This document shows positions 10,620-22,000 of a stretch of DNA of 64,000 nt, in pieces. The notes below the pieces were generated by a model. That model was not told the DNA's origin and searched no databases. It saw only the letters and a list, made by a program, of their open reading frames with translations. Each line of letters begins with the position of its first letter. Within the stretch, counting starts at the first letter, position 1. The position numbers and the translations under genes are program-made. The DNA is from Skeletonema tropicum (taxonomy: Eukaryota; Bacillariophyta; Thalassiosirophyceae; Thalassiosirales; Thalassiosiraceae): assembly GCA_037178625.1 (NCBI GenBank), contig JAWZXG010000028.1, positions 186,001-250,000 on the forward strand, given 5' to 3'.

Positions 10620-11702
10620 ATGTTGTTGCAATGGATGTTTGATGAGCATGATGTCGATGTGCCAGTTGCAAAGTTATTATCATTTACAAAACACCGACCA
10701 ATGCTTGTTGCTAAGATGCCAGGGACCTATGCAGTCGAGGAAACAACAAGAAATAAACGTGCACGGACAAAGAAAGCAGGTGACTGGCTAGATAGTCTCA
10801 AGTCTGGCGGCTTCAACACTGAGGATGAAATGCTTGAGTTACTCATACAGCGGCGGTTGAAGAATGGCATTCCAAAGAAATACATTATCAAAACATGGAA
10901 TGCACACCATAGATTCGACGTTGAAACAACGCTAGCCTGCTGCAAATTCGCTGGTATAAATCTAAAACAACTACGACGGGTTGCGATGTTTATTGCCTGT
11001 GACACTCGTGATCCGGGAAGTAATGGCAGAGGACTTCGACCATTTGCACCAACAAAGGAGTGTTACAAACGGAAAAGGGATGCTGTTATAGCAAAATACC
11101 CGACAATGACATATAAGAAGGTCCCATTGCTGGAAAAGGATGCCGATGAACTGAAAGAACTCGTCTACAAACTTTGCAAAGATGATTGCCCAATTAGTGG
11201 ATGGAAGCCAAAACTAACACGCTCTATGAAAGCCCATCTCCTTTTTGGTGGACATCTTGTGAGACAGCTCCGTCTATGGGGCACTCTTGGTGGTATTGAC
11301 GAGCAAAACATTGAGAGCGCCCATGCAATATGGAATAAATTACTGCGGCAATTTGGAGTCACTCGAGGTACGGAACTTCAGAAGAAGGTGTTACGTGAGT
11401 ACTTATTCCAGACGGATGATTTTATGCATTTGATTATAGCACGTGTCAAAGAAGAAGGCAAGCGCAATCTGAAGAGTGGAGGCAATGATACTAATGAGCT
11501 TCCTCGGGCAAGACCGGCACAACGTCGAATTGTCGGTGACGAACTTGATATCGAAGGATTGCAGAATGATAGTTTGGAGATTGGACCTTTGGCAGTCAAC
11601 ATCAACAATGAGGTATTGCAGGGGAGTGACTGCTACTGCCATGGTCATCACTGCCGAGCAGTGGAAGGAGTTGTGCAATTTGGAGCCGACCGATCTCGAT
11701 AA
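10620..11702 (+). CDS. ORF2 of the array gene, copy 4
   Basis: Identical in translation to 192-1274. The possible frame-shifted extension runs to 11847. Confidence 0.6.
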   Translation: MLLQWMFDEHDVDVPVAKLLSFTKHRPMLVAKMPGTYAVEETTRNKRARTKKAGDWLDSLKSGGFNTEDEMLELLIQRRLKNGIPKKYIIKTWNAHHRFDVETTLACCKFAGINLKQLRRVAMFIACDTRDPGSNGRGLRPFAPTKECYKRKRDAVIAKYPTMTYKKVPLLEKDADELKELVYKLCKDDCPISGWKPKLTRSMKAHLLFGGHLVRQLRLWGTLGGIDEQNIESAHAIWNKLLRQFGVTRGTELQKKVLREYLFQTDDFMHLIIARVKEEGKRNLKSGGNDTNELPRARPAQRRIVGDELDIEGLQNDSLEIGPLAVNINNEVLQGSDCYCHGHHCRAVEGVVQFGADRSR

Positions 11703-13408
11703 TGATATCAATCGCAGGTTGTCGACCTTGAAGTGCAAGCACAGCTTCATCAAAGCGACAAAAGAAGCAAGGCAACATCAAGTATTCACAGTCTTGCCGA
11801 GAGAATTCAAAAGTTATGAAGAAACGGAAAGACGATGGTATGAGTGATTTAGAGACTAAGAACAAAATTCTTCGTGAGATTGGAATTCAAAGTGGACAGC
11901 AATCACTCCGTGATGTATTTTCTCGGAGAAGTTCTAGTACGTAGTTAATTGTTACTCCTATGTAATAGTTCAAAGTGGACAGCAATCACTCTGTGATATT
12001 GCTTGCTGGACCTGGCTGTGGCACGTGTATTATTGCTCTAGTAATAGGATGGATATCTACGAGTACTTGAATTTACTTTACTTTGACTTCTAAGTACTCC
12101 CCCTCCATGCATGCATTCATTTCTATTCATTTCCCACTTGGGAAGTTTGGCAATCTCCGCTGCCGAGGGGCCAGTGGAACGGACAGCCTTGGCTTCAGTA
12201 ACGGCATCATTGAAAGACTTTACACTTCTGAAAATGCAGCCAATGATGCATGACGAGTGAATATACGAATCATGATTCAGTCATGACCATGGCGCATAAA
12301 CTAACAAAGTCACCAGAACTGCCAAGAGGAATTACTTGCAAACTCAACCAGGATGACCAATCACCTAGGCCTCTCCTTGATGCTGCTGCCCAATTTCGAT
12401 AGCTACATTTCCATCCTCTGCACCCACTACACCACTTCCAACGACACAAACTGAAAGTAACACTGGTTGATCGCATCCACGATAATCCAAGCGCTTGCAG
12501 TCGCCACCTTCCACCTTCCGTATCGAGTCGGATTCTACTGGTAATCCTGCAGAACAACGGTATTGTCATGTCGAGAGAGTCCCAATGCAAGTTGACCAAT
12601 TGTTATTTTGGAAAATATGAATCCCAATTTGTTGCCCACTAGATAACTAGCCATAATGACTTGGCACTTCCTTCTGCGGTAAGAAGATCAAAGATAAACT
12701 AGTCACAGCATTTATTGAATGTCCCAAAACGCTTCCTTGAGTTCATTGGCGCTTCCACATAATGCAGATCTTTCCATCCTTACTATACAGCCCGTCACGT
12801 AAATCGATGCTTGGGATGGCAGTTACGTTATGAGTTATGAGGCAAGACGATGATAAAATTGCAGTGTTGATGAGGATGAAGGATGTAATGTGTATTTGCC
12901 CCGCCCGCCTGGTTCTGGTTGAATCTCCAGCCCTCCTCCTCCATTGTTGATTCATTCCATCAGCACTCTGTTTTTGAGAGTCATTGCTATCAGCGGCAGA
13001 ATGAATGTCCACCGTCCACCCTCAGTTGCCTCTCTTATGAGACAATGATACAACGTTGTGTGGTGATGCTACATCGCTCGGTGCTCGGTGCGTACCTGTG
13101 CTGCTGTGTTTCCATATTCCGTTTCTGCCCAAACTTGTCCCATTTCTGCCCAAACTTGTCCCATTTCTGCCCAAACTTGTCCCAGGTTGATATCTCATGC
13201 ATGCTCATGATGATTTAATTGTGTAAAAAGAGTGTAGAAGATACTCCACCACAAAGAATCACCACCCGCTAATTTTATTGTGTGGATGATTTGAAATTTT
13301 TTTTGTGGCATGTAGTGTTTTTTTGGCGCCAAGGCATAAAAATGTGGCGCCATCGGAGGGACAGCGGCATTTCACGATGGTGCACAGTTCCGCTAGCACT
13401 TCCGAACC

Positions 13409-14083
13409 ATGTCGACAGGTCAAACCACCCCTTCTGCTGGCCGCAACAGCAGGAGCGAGAGCGGCCGATCATCCCGACGTTCGAGAAGGGGAGAAGATAC
13501 CACGCCTGCAAAGCTTTCAGTCCCCAAACATTTCTTCTTCAGCCGTGATGAGAGTCGTAATTGCTTCAATTTTCAATTAAAGCCAACAGTTAACGCACAC
13601 AAGAGAGTCATCTGTGATGGCTGCCTTTATACTCTAAATAACGCTGGAGGCATCCTCACCCCTGACCTTATCAGCAGGACACGCGGGACCAACGTAAAAA
13701 AGAAATGTCAACGGCCTTGGGACCAGACATGGAAAGACCACCCTGATCGTGGAAAAGTGCAACGACACAATGATTTCATGGCTCTATTCGAAGATGAAAC
13801 AACAATTATTACTCCAGTCTCGCATCCTGTCGATATGCGGTCATTAAGAGGTTCGCCGGCAAAGAAGAAAAAGAAAAGCAAAGCTACAAATAACAAGCAG
13901 TCGAAAGAAACAGAAGAGCAAGAAGAGACAGAAGTGGATCTTCTTCTGCCAAAGAGACTCAATCCGGGAAGCATTGTAATTTTCGACCACAATGGTCACC
14001 TTACCGATGATGCTGTTGCACTGTTCGAACAAAAATTAAAAACCTCGCGCAATGGTAAACTACCGCCGAATGATAACGATTAA
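13409..14083 (+). CDS. ORF1 of the array gene, copy 5
   Basis: Identical in translation to 2981-3655, with the same TAA at 14081-14083. It lies in the last, slightly divergent unit, but the coding part shows no difference. Confidence 0.65.
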   Translation: MSTGQTTPSAGRNSRSESGRSSRRSRRGEDTTPAKLSVPKHFFFSRDESRNCFNFQLKPTVNAHKRVICDGCLYTLNNAGGILTPDLISRTRGTNVKKKCQRPWDQTWKDHPDRGKVQRHNDFMALFEDETTIITPVSHPVDMRSLRGSPAKKKKKSKATNNKQSKETEEQEETEVDLLLPKRLNPGSIVIFDHNGHLTDDAVALFEQKLKTSRNGKLPPNDND

Positions 14084-14095
14084 CGAGTTGCTGGA

Positions 14096-15178
14096 ATGTT
14101 GTTGCAATGGATGTTTGATGAGCATGATGTCGATGTGCCAGTTGCAAAGTTATTATCATTTACAAAACACCGACCAATGCTTGTTGCTAAGATGCCAGGG
14201 ACCTATGCAGTCGAGGAAACAACAAGAAATAAACGTGCACGGACAAAGAAAGCAGGTGACTGGCTAGATAGTCTCAAGTCTGGCGGCTTCAACACTGAGG
14301 ATGAAATGCTTGAGTTACTCATACAGCGGCGGTTGAAGAATGGCATTCCAAAGAAATACATTATCAAAACATGGAATGCACACCATAGATTCGACGTTGA
14401 AACAACGCTAGCCTGCTGCAAATTCGCTGGTATAAATCTAAAACAACTACGACGGGTTGCGATGTTTATTGCCTGTGACACTCGTGATCCGGGAAGTAAT
14501 GGCAGAGGACTTCGACCATTTGCACCAACAAAGGAGTGTTACAAACGGAAAAGGGATGCTGTTATAGCAAAATACCCGACAATGACATATAAGAAGGTCC
14601 CATTGCTGGAAAAGGATGCCGATGAACTGAAAGAACTCGTCTACAAACTTTGCAAAGATGATTGCCCAATTAGTGGATGGAAGCCAAAACTAACACGCTC
14701 TATGAAAGCCCATCTCCTTTTTGGTGGACATCTTGTGAGACAGCTCCGTCTATGGGGCACTCTTGGTGGTATTGACGAGCAAAACATTGAGAGCGCCCAT
14801 GCAATATGGAATAAATTACTGCGGCAATTTGGAGTCACTCGAGGTACGGAACTTCAGAAGAAGGTGTTACGTGAGTACTTATTCCAGACGGATGATTTTA
14901 TGCATTTGATTATAGCACGTGTCAAAGAAGAAGGCAAGCGCAATCTGAAGAGTGGAGGCAATGATACTAATGAGCTTCCTCGGGCAAGACCGGCACAACG
15001 TCGAATTGTCGGTGACGAACTTGATATCGAAGGATTGCAGAATGATAGTTTGGAGATTGGACCTTTGGCAGTCAACATCAACAATGAGGTATTGCAGGGG
15101 AGTGACTGCTACTGCCATGGTCATCACTGCCGAGCAGTGGAAGGAGTTGTGCAATTTGGAGCCGACCGATCTCGATAA
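14096..15178 (+). CDS. ORF2 of the array gene, copy 5
   Basis: Identical in translation to 192-1274. The changes specific to the last unit all lie 3' of this ORF, from about 15600 onward. Confidence 0.6.
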   Translation: MLLQWMFDEHDVDVPVAKLLSFTKHRPMLVAKMPGTYAVEETTRNKRARTKKAGDWLDSLKSGGFNTEDEMLELLIQRRLKNGIPKKYIIKTWNAHHRFDVETTLACCKFAGINLKQLRRVAMFIACDTRDPGSNGRGLRPFAPTKECYKRKRDAVIAKYPTMTYKKVPLLEKDADELKELVYKLCKDDCPISGWKPKLTRSMKAHLLFGGHLVRQLRLWGTLGGIDEQNIESAHAIWNKLLRQFGVTRGTELQKKVLREYLFQTDDFMHLIIARVKEEGKRNLKSGGNDTNELPRARPAQRRIVGDELDIEGLQNDSLEIGPLAVNINNEVLQGSDCYCHGHHCRAVEGVVQFGADRSR

Positions 15179-16695
15179 TGATATCAATCGCAGGTTGTCG
15201 ACCTTGAAGTGCAAGCACAGCTTCATCAAAGCGACAAAAGAAGCAAGGCAACATCAAGTATTCACAGTCTTGCCGAGAGAATTCAAAAGTTATGAAGAAA
15301 CGGAAAGACGATGGTATGAGTGATTTAGAGACTAAGAACAAAATTCTTCGTGAGATTGGAATTCAAAGTGGACAGCAATCACTCCGTGATGTATTTTCTC
15401 GGAGAAGTTCTAGTACGTAGTTAATTGTTACTCCTATGTAATAGTTCAAAGTGGACAGCAATCACTCTGTGATATTGCTTGCTGGACCTGGCTGTGGCAC
15501 GTGTATTATTGCTCTAGTAATAGGATGGATATCTACGAGTACTTGAATTTACTTTACTTTGACTTCTAAGTACTCCCCCTCCATGCATGCATTCATTTCT
15601 ATTCATTTCCTGCATTCATTTCCCACTTGGGAAGTTTGGCAATCTCCGCTGCCGAGGGGCCAGTGGAACGGACAGCCTTGGCTTCAGTAACGGCATCATT
15701 GAAAGACTTTACACTTCTGAAAATGCAGCCAATGATGCATGACGAGTGAATATACGAATCATGATTCAGTCATGACCATGGCGCATAAACTAACAAAGTC
15801 ACCAGAACTGCCAAGAGGAATTACTTGCAAACTCAACCAGGATGACCAATCACCTAGGCCTCTCCTTGATGCTGCTGCCCAATTTCGATAGCTACATTTC
15901 CATCCTCTGCACCCACTACACCACTTCCAACGACACAAACTGAAAGTAACACTGGCTGATCGCATCCACGATAATCCAAGCGCTTGCAGTCGCCACCTTC
16001 CACCTTCCGTATCGAGTCGGATTCTACTGGTAATCCTGCAGAACAACGGTATTGTCATGTCGAGAGAGTCCCAATGCAAGTTGACCAATTGTTATTTTGG
16101 AAAATATGAATCCCAATTTGTTGCCCACTAGATAACTAGCCATAATGACTTGGCACTTCCTTCTGCGGTAAGAAGATCAAAGATAAACTAGTCACAGCAT
16201 TTATTGAATGTCCCAAAACGCTTCCTTGAGTTCATTGGCGCTTCCACATAATGCAGATCTTTCCATCCTTACTATACAGCCCGTCACGTAAATCGATGCT
16301 TGGGATGGCAGTTACGTTATGAGTTATGAGGCAAGACGATGATAAAATTGCAGTGTTGATGAGGATGAAGGATGTAATGTGTATTTGCCCCGCCCGCCTG
16401 GTTCTGGTTGAATCTCCAGCCCTCCTCCTCCATTGTTGATTCATTCCATCAGCACTCTGTTTTTGAGAGTCATTGCTATCAGCGGCAGAATGAATGTCCA
16501 CCGTCCACCCTCAGTTGCCTCTCTTATGAGACAATGATACAACGTTGTGTGATGCTACATCGCTCGGTGCTCGGTGCCTACCTGTGCTGCTGTGTTTCCA
16601 TATTCCCGTTTCTGCCCAAACTTGTCCCATTTCTGCCCAAACTTGTCCCATTTCTGCCCAAACTTGTCCCAGGTTGATATCTCATGCATGCTCAT

Positions 16696-18379
16696 AGAAC
16701 ACAAGTAAAAAAACGCTAACAAAAAGTAGCCTTTATCTAGTGAAGATGGTCCTGTAGATTCACGATAGGAATTGATATACCCTCGTGCGAACTCAAAAAC
16801 GGCCAATTCAAGTCACGCATCAACCTTTTTGTCCACGGGCAAGAAAAGTGACCGTTGCTTTTTCACACTTTCTCTCACCTTTCACCAACCACAAACAGCC
16901 AATGACAAAACCACCATGATGCCATTGTGGACTGCCTACTAGTACAAAATCGACACTGTGTCGTAATCACCTTTTGATATATAAGCCGGAGAAGCCAATT
17001 TGTAGATCGCCTGCAAAAAAGGTGATTACGAACGGACGATCTGTAGGAGAAACTAGCCATGCCCACGACATAACGGAAATTGGTCGATGCAACTGATGTC
17101 GTCGACTACTGCCTTGGGTAATCATCGTTGCCACCATTTACGATGCCACCATGACGCAACAATCGATACTATATATCCATAGGGAGACATCAAAGTCTTG
17201 GTAGCCGCTTCTTCGCCCGATTACATTGTCCTGAACGTCGGATACTTGGTGTCAACATATTTTCAATATTTTTTTACATCAACGCTACTGTGCAATAAGA
17301 AGGTGCAATAAACCACTGATAAAGGCAACCAACCCGCTTCCTCGGCTCTAATATGATTATAGACGACGGCTGGGCACTCTGGAGCAGAAGGAACGGCCAT
17401 ATGACGTCGCCTACACGGTACAAAAAATATACAAAATAATTCGTTTCCGTCGCACACAACAATCAACTGACAATTAATGCAAACGGCGTAGATATCGACC
17501 GAAGAAACACCAAAATATCATCATTATGATAGTATACGTCCATGGAAATAATATGAATAGGGAATATTGTGGATAACATCATATGTATCAAGTATTACAT
17601 TTATAATAATTTACATAAAATACCAACAAATAAAAACATAGAATATCTATATTAAACTCTACCTTGATGCTCCACCAACACACAGAAGTCTTCTATTCTA
17701 TTATATGATCGTGTGGCACAAAGAAAACCGCCCATCTTTTGTTATTGGCTCTTTACAAAGTTGATTATTGCATACACTCTGGGTAGAAAAATAAATTGCC
17801 TCTCACTGATAAAATGTGCTTTACCACGTACTAGTTGATGTTTGAAAACACTCCAAGTATCCAGAGACGCCTAACATGTCATATATATCGATACTAGGCG
17901 AGGAAACCCTCTCTTTAGTCGTATATCGCCATGGAAATGTCGATGGGAGGGGTGATGGAAGGTAAAAGTTGTGGATTTTATGCCGTTGATGGCGACGTTA
18001 ATTTATTAGTTTTCGGTGAATCTACGGGCTATTGTCGTCGGTAACACTTATATTAAGATGATTACTATCGAATGAGTCGAGTATCATAGGTGTATTTGGT
18101 ATTTGTGCATAACTGTGGCCATAGGAGTGGTGGCTATCATGGTGAGGGTGTAAATGATGAAGTTTGGAGTCAGGATTTTGAGGATGCCGGTTGGGCGAAG
18201 ACCTCCCTACGGTGGAATCTAACCCTCTAGATACGTCCAAAACAGCGATTGTACATTAGGAATAGTACAAAAAACACTTGTGTTCTACCTAATGCTTATG
18301 CAATCTCGTCTCAGACGATAGGTTTCAACAAAGAGTGACCTCGACCTCGACCTCACCTCGATCGAATAACAACGCCACC
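16696..18379. other. Intergenic stretch without a recognisable gene
   Basis: Between the array edge and the next gene only short ORFs under 75 codons occur, and none has coding-like composition. The 72-codon minus-strand frame at 18022-18240 is His-rich and unconvincing. The stretch is AT-rich around 17500-17700. One inverted repeat at 16961-17031 is listed separately. Confidence 0.6.
16961..17031. repeat. 15-bp perfect inverted repeat
   Basis: TCGTAATCACCTTTT at 16961-16975 is repeated as its exact reverse complement at 17017-17031, with a 41-bp spacer. Just left of it CGACACTGTGTCG is itself palindromic. It could be a cruciform or a short foldback element; no target-site duplication is visible. 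Confidence 0.7.
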
Positions 18380-18841
18380 ATGACTCCTATGACATCCCAT
18401 CGCAACCTTCTAGCATCGGTGGTGCTGATTCTAGCTGCTGCTCAATTCTCAAGCACCGCTGCTTTCACACCTGTCTCATCGTCGGTATGCAACAATCCAC
18501 GTCAGCTACGTCAGTCACTTATTCTGCAAGCCACCCCAGATGATAAGAACGTTGGAGTTATAGATCTAACAGACGATGACGACGATGACAATTCAGTCAT
18601 GATTTCCACTGAAGCCAGCAGTGCATCTTCTGAACAACAAGCTACAGCACCATTCCTCTCACAGGGAGAATTGTCCGATGATCCGAATTTGCTCAACCCT
18701 GACTTCACAGATCCAAAGCAAACTAGAGTGATTATCTACATCATTTTGACTTTGGTTCCTGTTCTCTTCTTGATACCACTTATGATTGGTTCGAGAGACC
18801 TGATTCCTCTTGACGCGTTGCCTCCGGTCGAGTTGAACTAA
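18380..18841 (+). CDS. Small secretory or plastid-targeted membrane protein, unknown function
   Basis: The first in-frame ATG is 18380, in the context CCACCATGA, giving 153 residues. Residues 8-27 form a hydrophobic signal peptide ending in SSTAA, followed by FTPV. A phenylalanine right after the signal-peptide cleavage site is the diatom ASAFAP-type plastid import signature, so import into the complex plastid is inferred. The mature part is acidic (an Asp run near residue 55-65) and Ser/Thr-rich. It ends with one hydrophobic helix, roughly VIIYIILTLVPVLFLIPLMI, and a short tail. This fits a single-span thylakoid or envelope protein. I do not recognise the family. An upstream GTG at 18335 is in frame but unlikely to be used. 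Confidence 0.75.
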   Translation: MTPMTSHRNLLASVVLILAAAQFSSTAAFTPVSSSVCNNPRQLRQSLILQATPDDKNVGVIDLTDDDDDDNSVMISTEASSASSEQQATAPFLSQGELSDDPNLLNPDFTDPKQTRVIIYIILTLVPVLFLIPLMIGSRDLIPLDALPPVELN

Positions 18842-19093
18842 TGCATCACTGAGGTATCAGGCATCAAACAGAGAGAGGGTAACAGAAATTGTTAAGTGCG
18901 TCTGAAAAGGAAACAGCTGCTCTAATCTGATAAATACACGCTAAGAAGACAAAATCATCAAGCACCACTGAGATATTGGCGTAAAGCAGTTGATCTACTG
19001 TAAAAGCTAAAAGATGAAAACACGCACTTGTTTAAGTGAATAGGTAACTTATTTATCAAAAATCTGTTGTTCTGGTGTCAGTGTTTAGTTAAA

Positions 19094-22000
19094 TTAACTC
19101 TTAAAGCAACCTTCAGTCTTATCAAACGGGTCATCACAAATACATTCTGGCACTTCCTTACAGTAATCACAGGTGCCTTTTCCAGAACAATTGGACGGGC
19201 AAACCAAATCTGGACACACGGCTGCAATTCTAGGACAAACGACCGAATAGCCAGAGTTGACGTTGATAACTTGGCCATGATAGTTGCAGTGAAAGAATTT
19301 TCCTTCGACGAAGAAGCTCAATGTCTTTTCCAATGGGTTGCAGGTCGTCTCCAAACATACAGGAATCCCAGCGTCGGTTTCATAGCACCTACTATTTTCA
19401 TCAAATGATTCCCCAATAAGAGTTGATGTCACCTTATCTGACGAGCAGGGGATCAAATGTTTGGAACGCATCGGACAGTAGTCAACATCACTATGTTGTG
19501 ATCCAAACTCAGGGTTCTCCGGGTGAAAGTATTGAAAGTTCTCTGGGGGTTCCGCATAAGGGTTCAAATCGCACCCAGCTTTGTTATGATGCGTGTGGTC
19601 ACAACCAGATCGTGCTCCCAACGCTTCGTGAGAGGAACAGAAAAAGCCCAATGAGTAATCGGGGATGTTTCCTTTTGAGATGCAATCATCTTCAACAAAG
19701 CCACATCCGGCACCGCGTCCAAAGGTTGGCGTTGTGGCAGCACGAAAGTTGGCCTTGTACCATGAAGAATCTTCTAAAAGAGCCAATGATAACGGTGATA
19801 TTGCATATGCTGCATCTTCATTTGTTGCAATTACCGTCATATCTTCATCAAAATGATAGCGTAGGTCAAGATGGAAAAATGAGCACTCTTTGTTGTCTGG
19901 ATGAGGAACTGGATCACTGAGTCGAGCACCGTCGAGAGTTTGGCAATCAAAATGATTCCGTACAATTCTCTTGACTGAAGGAGATGAAATTTCATAGTAA
20001 GGAACGTCGTTGTCGCCAATCTTCATCTTTATCAAGTTGGACAGCATTATTGTCTGCGTCTGCTTGGTGTCGTCATCGTCACAGGATATCTCCACCTTTC
20101 GTTTGCCCCACAACTTTCCAGTCTCAGGATTGCGAAAGAAGTTGAATAAGCTTGGAGCCAAGCCTAGGAATCTTCCCACGACCTGCGAGATTTGTGCAAT
20201 ATGTTTTCGCATCTCCTTTTCGTGAACTTCATTGTCTTCTTGTACAAACAATTCATCAAGACAAAGAGTAAGCGATCCAATTAGTGGCCGCATGTCCTGA
20301 TCGAAGTGGCAAATGTGAATTTTCGGCATCGGGCTCAGTTCACAGGTAGACTCGTCGCCAAGTTCAACGTAAATCAAAACGTCTGCATCAGCGACGCCAT
20401 TTTTACGATGATCCTCTGAAATAGACGTTCTTCCACACGTTGACACGTGAGGTACAATATTTTGCTGTAGAGGACGGATCTTCAATGCTTCACCCCATAT
20501 TTTCGTCACTGCGGGGAAAATAACTTCCTCGTAGACAGTCACTCTAGCTCGAGTAGGATTGTATAGGTCAATATCTGCGAAATTTTTGCCCAAAGAATGA
20601 ACACGAGCCGTGAGTGATGACGAATCGAAAACTAGCCGCATGTCTTCGACTTGATTGCTGTACTCTACATGGACGCGTCTTTTCTTGGCCTCATCTCCAG
20701 AGGGTACTTCAATAGATTGCGCATTCAAACTTTCTGCCGCGTCATATTGCGCAAGCTGGTGTTGAGTGTGTCTAGCTCGACCTGGCATAGAATGGCCTAA
20801 TGAAGCTGTGACATTAGATGCCCGGATAGACAGCCTAGCAGATGAAACGCCCTGAAGACGGCGAGGAACAACCGATGGACCATAAGTTGGGCACATACTC
20901 TCAGGCATATCAAGTGGATCTGTATATGACACATCAACGTCACCTCGTGCCAGCGATTGGAGTAATAACTGTCCTGGCATGTTTAAGTTGTCTGAAACGC
21001 TGACTGGATCGAAGTTCTTCAGCATTGCGTGCTCATCTTTATCAGGCACCGGAGGAAGAATCCAATCTCCCGCCGACTTCTTCAGCATTGCGTGCTCATC
21101 TTTATCAGGCACCTGAGGCAGAATCTTATTCCCCGCCGACTTCTTCAGCATTGCGTGCTCATCTGTATCAGGTACCGGAGGAAGAATCTTATTTCCCGCC
21201 GACTTCTTCAGCATTGCGTGCTCATCTTTATCTGACACCGGGAGAAGAATCCTATTTCCCGCCGACTCTTTCGAAACGTCACTTCCACTTTCCGATGCGG
21301 TCTTGTGTTCAGAAGCCTTAAAGAATGTTTTAAGTAATCCCCTGGACGCGCTTTCAGCTTGTTTGGGTGTTTCTTTTTCTTCTTCTTCTTCCGGATCAGG
21401 CGCCTCATCTGTAGGAGCGTCAGTTGCTTGCAAAAATCTATCGATTGAAAGTGTGGGACTCATTGTCGGTGCCTCTGTAGTTTCGCATATTGGAACGCCG
21501 TCATCAATCATTCTGGGCAGAACAAAAGAGTGAAATAATTATGAGTGATACTCAAAAATCAATGTTGAAAATCATCATGGCATTTCCAACTTACTCAGGT
21601 GGATGACAAGACTCAAAGAGTGCTCTCCATTGGCAACCAAGTCCGGATTCTAAGCATTCAGTCTCTGTTTCAAAGCGATCGCAACTACAATCAGTGGTGT
21701 TGCTCATGAGAGTCATTCCAAGTCGCCTCGCTAGTTCATCTTCGGACATACCATCCAGCTTCTCTTCTTTCCGATAAACTTTGACAAATGGAGCTCGTGC
21801 GCCATACAGAGATCTATCTGTCATTTTGTACATGCCCGCTTTACCCTTACTAGTGAGATAAGCAAGGTAATCACTTCCAGTGGGGCCTTTTGGGCCTATG
21901 ATAGAATCCCCGCGATGTGCATATCTCACAGGCTGATACTTTGCATCTGTAAACCAAACATTCGACATGTCGTGAGTAAGATATGTAAGAAGAAAATTCA

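Larger units (their letters stand above)
1..16695. repeat. Tandem array of a 3,476-bp unit, 4.8 copies
   Basis: The same sequence recurs every 3,476 bp. Taking the right-hand breakpoint as phase, the units are 1-2780 (partial, cut by the window edge), 2781-6256, 6257-9732, 9733-13208 and 13209-16695. The first four give identical six-frame translations on both strands, so they are essentially identical in sequence. The last unit is 3,487 bp. It has a 13-bp duplication of TGCATTCATTTCC near 15610, a T-to-C change near 15956, a 3-bp loss near 16548 and a one-base gain near 16606. Similarity stops abruptly after the CTCAT at 16691-16695. About half of each unit is a transposon-like two-ORF gene; the rest is non-coding. 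I saw no terminal inverted repeats at the unit borders, so the array looks like unequal crossing-over or rolling-circle amplification, not serial transposition. Confidence 0.96.

Noticed and set aside
18022..18240. 72-codon minus-strand His-rich ORF
   Set aside because: Low-complexity composition, no family features, and it lies in the upstream region of the next gene.
21025..21321. 98-codon plus-strand ORF with repeats
   Set aside because: It is the complement of the 21-residue repeats in the leishmanolysin-like exon, and the minus-strand frame is 805 codons long with family motifs.
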